Positions 33,848 through 34,598 of a DNA stretch of 34,598 nucleotides are shown in pieces. Made by a program: the position numbers and the translations under genes. Every line of letters begins with the position of its first letter. The stretch's first letter is position 1. This DNA comes from Bacteroides sp. GTDB taxonomy: Bacteria; Bacteroidota; Bacteroidia; Bacteroidales; Muribaculaceae. Location of the stretch: contig JAAVCP010000094.1 of the NCBI GenBank assembly GCA_014802265.1, forward strand, positions 1-34,598, written 5' to 3'. A model generated the notes under the pieces. The model worked only from the letters and a program-made list of their open reading frames with translations, was not told where the DNA came from and did no database searches.

Positions 33848-34206
33848 TCATAAAACTGACGCAATATTTCTAATCTTTATTAGACGTTCAATAAATGATG
33901 GGTCTTTCCGGGTAGCCTGCATATTATATTTCAATTGCAGTTGCATCAAAGGGTCAGCATCAATATCCAAAGCTGCCTTAAAAAGTAGAGCTGTTTTTTC
34001 GGTGAGAGGTCTGTGGAGATTAAGTATTTCCTTCAATACTGAATACCCATTTGCCGGGCTAATTTACGTTAGGAAATACCTCTGAACTCAATTTCGTCTT
34101 TAATAATTTCACCGAGATGAGTAGGAAAAGCCGGAGTTATTTTGTTTGCCTTCATCAACTCCTGAAATACTCTTGATGATGTATCGTTATTACTCGTAAC
34201 TGTCAT
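33848..34206 (-). pseudogene. higA: higA-type antitoxin, broken by a stop and a frameshift
   Basis: ATG 34206-34204 starts a frame with the HigA opening FPTHLGEIIKDEIEFRGIS, the usual PTHPGEIL.EEL..RGIS with Leu for Pro. TAA at 34071-34069 replaces the expected Gln codon. The same frame continues RKLARQMGIQY, the HTH helix, to a TGA at 34035. The next frame then resumes at 34036 with LKEILNLHRPLTEKTALLFKAALDIDADPL to the true stop at 33848, including the RP(L/I)T and DADPLMQLQ signatures. The Xre/HigA helix-turn-helix is therefore cut in its middle by one nonsense change and one frameshift. A full antitoxin cannot be made. It lies 7 bp after the remains of the toxin gene, in the toxin-first order of higBA systems. 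Confidence 0.85.
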
Positions 34207-34213
34207 AATCCCT

Positions 34214-34531
34214 TTATTTATATGATTGCTTAATTCCACTATTACATATAGTAGTAAACGTTTCACCTTCCTTTACAAACTCCTCAAACTATATTCTATA
34301 CTGGTCATTAATTCTTACCGAAGACAATCTAATTTTTAATAGCTACTTATCTCCAGTCCGTTTTTCATAATTCAGACCTTTATATGGGAATAAAGCCAAT
34401 GTGTTTGGCAGCTCAATCATAAGATTAATTATCTTGATATATTTGCGGATAATTTGTGGTTGAAACCGGTATTTATTACTTGATTTAAGTTTCGCAAGTT
34501 CAACTTGCTGATTTCAGATTGTAAAATTCAC
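34214..34531 (-). pseudogene. higB: higB / RelE-type toxin, broken by three in-frame stops
   Basis: Reading from a GTG at 34531, one frame runs to TAA at 34216-34214 with stops at 34516 (TGA), 34345 (TAG) and 34291 (TAG). Between them the RelE/HigB landmarks are clear: KYRFQPQIIRKYIKIINLM, LPNTLALFPYKGLNYEKRTGDK, then SSVRINDQYRI and FEEFVKEGETFTTICN. The ending VELSNH is visible in the neighbouring frame, so two small compensating deletions have also occurred near 34243 and 34222. The GDK to SSV spacing is longer by several codons. These changes predict no active toxin. The family cleaves mRNA at the ribosome. It sits directly before the higA remnant on the same strand. Confidence 0.8.
34494..34508. 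promoter_or_regulatory. Palindrome, possible operator
   Basis: GCAAGTT (34494-34500), one central base, AACTTGC (34502-34508). It lies in the first codons of the higB remnant and 27 bp before the start of the gene leaving the window on the right. Toxin-antitoxin repressors bind such palindromes, but this one may be chance. Confidence 0.3.
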
Positions 34532-34535
34532 ATAT

Positions 34536-34598
34536 ATGCGCCAGCTCATCGGATTTATTGACAACGACCTCAAAGACTTCTTCATCAAGAAGCCCGAA
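34536..34598 (+). CDS. Start of a gene cut by the window edge
   Basis: ATG 34536 opens a frame of 21 codons without a stop to the end of the window: MRQLIGFIDNDLKDFFIKKP and one more residue. The amphipathic start and the change from AT-rich to GC-balanced sequence favour a real coding start, but nothing identifies the family and no good promoter was found upstream. Confidence 0.4.
   Translation, partial: MRQLIGFIDNDLKDFFIKKPE

Noticed and set aside
1..34598. CRISPR array, rRNA, tRNA or complete insertion sequence
   Set aside because: No regular spaced repeats, no recognisable RNA gene and no transposase with terminal repeats were found; the Rpn-family gene has no flanking inverted repeats.

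Overview
The window looks like the chromosome of a gut Bacteroidales bacterium, possibly Muribaculaceae. It carries a SusC/SusD polysaccharide utilisation locus (PUL), lipoproteins with Cys-Ser-Asp-type surface-export signals, promoters of the Bacteroidetes type (TTTG, about 20 bases, TAnnTTTG), and the neighbourhood dapB - large lepB - WbqC family - DUF4294. The family-level guess is weak, because it rests on gene content and no rRNA is present.

Layout. (a) 1-576: non-coding DNA with a 190-bp unit bounded by perfect 14-bp inverted repeats, then the terminator of the PUL. (b) 577-15744, minus strand: the PUL. In transcription order it holds a membrane-tethered SusR-like regulator, SusC, SusD, a GH30 lipoprotein, a SusE/F-position surface glycan-binding lipoprotein with an internal duplication, a GH2 enzyme with a malectin-like tail, and a fusion of a polysaccharide lyase to a GH88 unsaturated glucuronyl hydrolase. 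(c) 15854-18052, plus strand: a GH36 alpha-galactosidase. (d) 18113-20029, minus strand: a CbxX/EccA-like AAA+ ATPase with an unrecognised N-terminal half and a leader of about 300 nt that contains a perfect 16-bp inverted repeat. (e) 20413-22326, plus strand: a second membrane-tethered TPR / coiled-coil / C-terminal HTH-like protein, followed by two tandem palindromes, one with perfect 30-bp arms. (f) 22557-27646, plus strand: a secreted protease and inhibitor island. It holds a frameshifted DUF3244-like small protein, a C10 (streptopain-type) cysteine protease lipoprotein, an intact serpin lipoprotein and a decayed second serpin. (g) 27718-28284, minus strand: an unrecognised protein. (h) 28593-32164, plus strand: the housekeeping run dapB, lepB, WbqC-like, DUF4294. 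(i) 32402-33765, plus strand: an Rpn-family PD-(D/E)XK nuclease and an unrecognised small protein. (j) 33848-34531, minus strand: a dead higB-higA toxin-antitoxin pair. A gene starting at 34536 runs off the right edge.

How the genes work together. In the PUL, the SusC/SusD pump, the glycan-binding protein and the GH30 enzyme would bind and cut a glycan at the cell surface. GH2 and the lyase-GH88 fusion would finish uronic-acid-containing fragments in the periplasm. The front half (regulator, SusC, SusD, GH30, binding protein) resembles the order I remember for beta-1,6-glucan loci of Bacteroides. The usual GH3 is absent and uronic-acid enzymes take its place, so an acidic glycan is the better guess. 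In the protease island, a C10 protease sits beside candidate inhibitors, two of which are broken. The right end also holds dead genes, which suggests accessory DNA under decay next to a stable housekeeping block. No rRNA, tRNA, CRISPR array or intact insertion sequence was seen.
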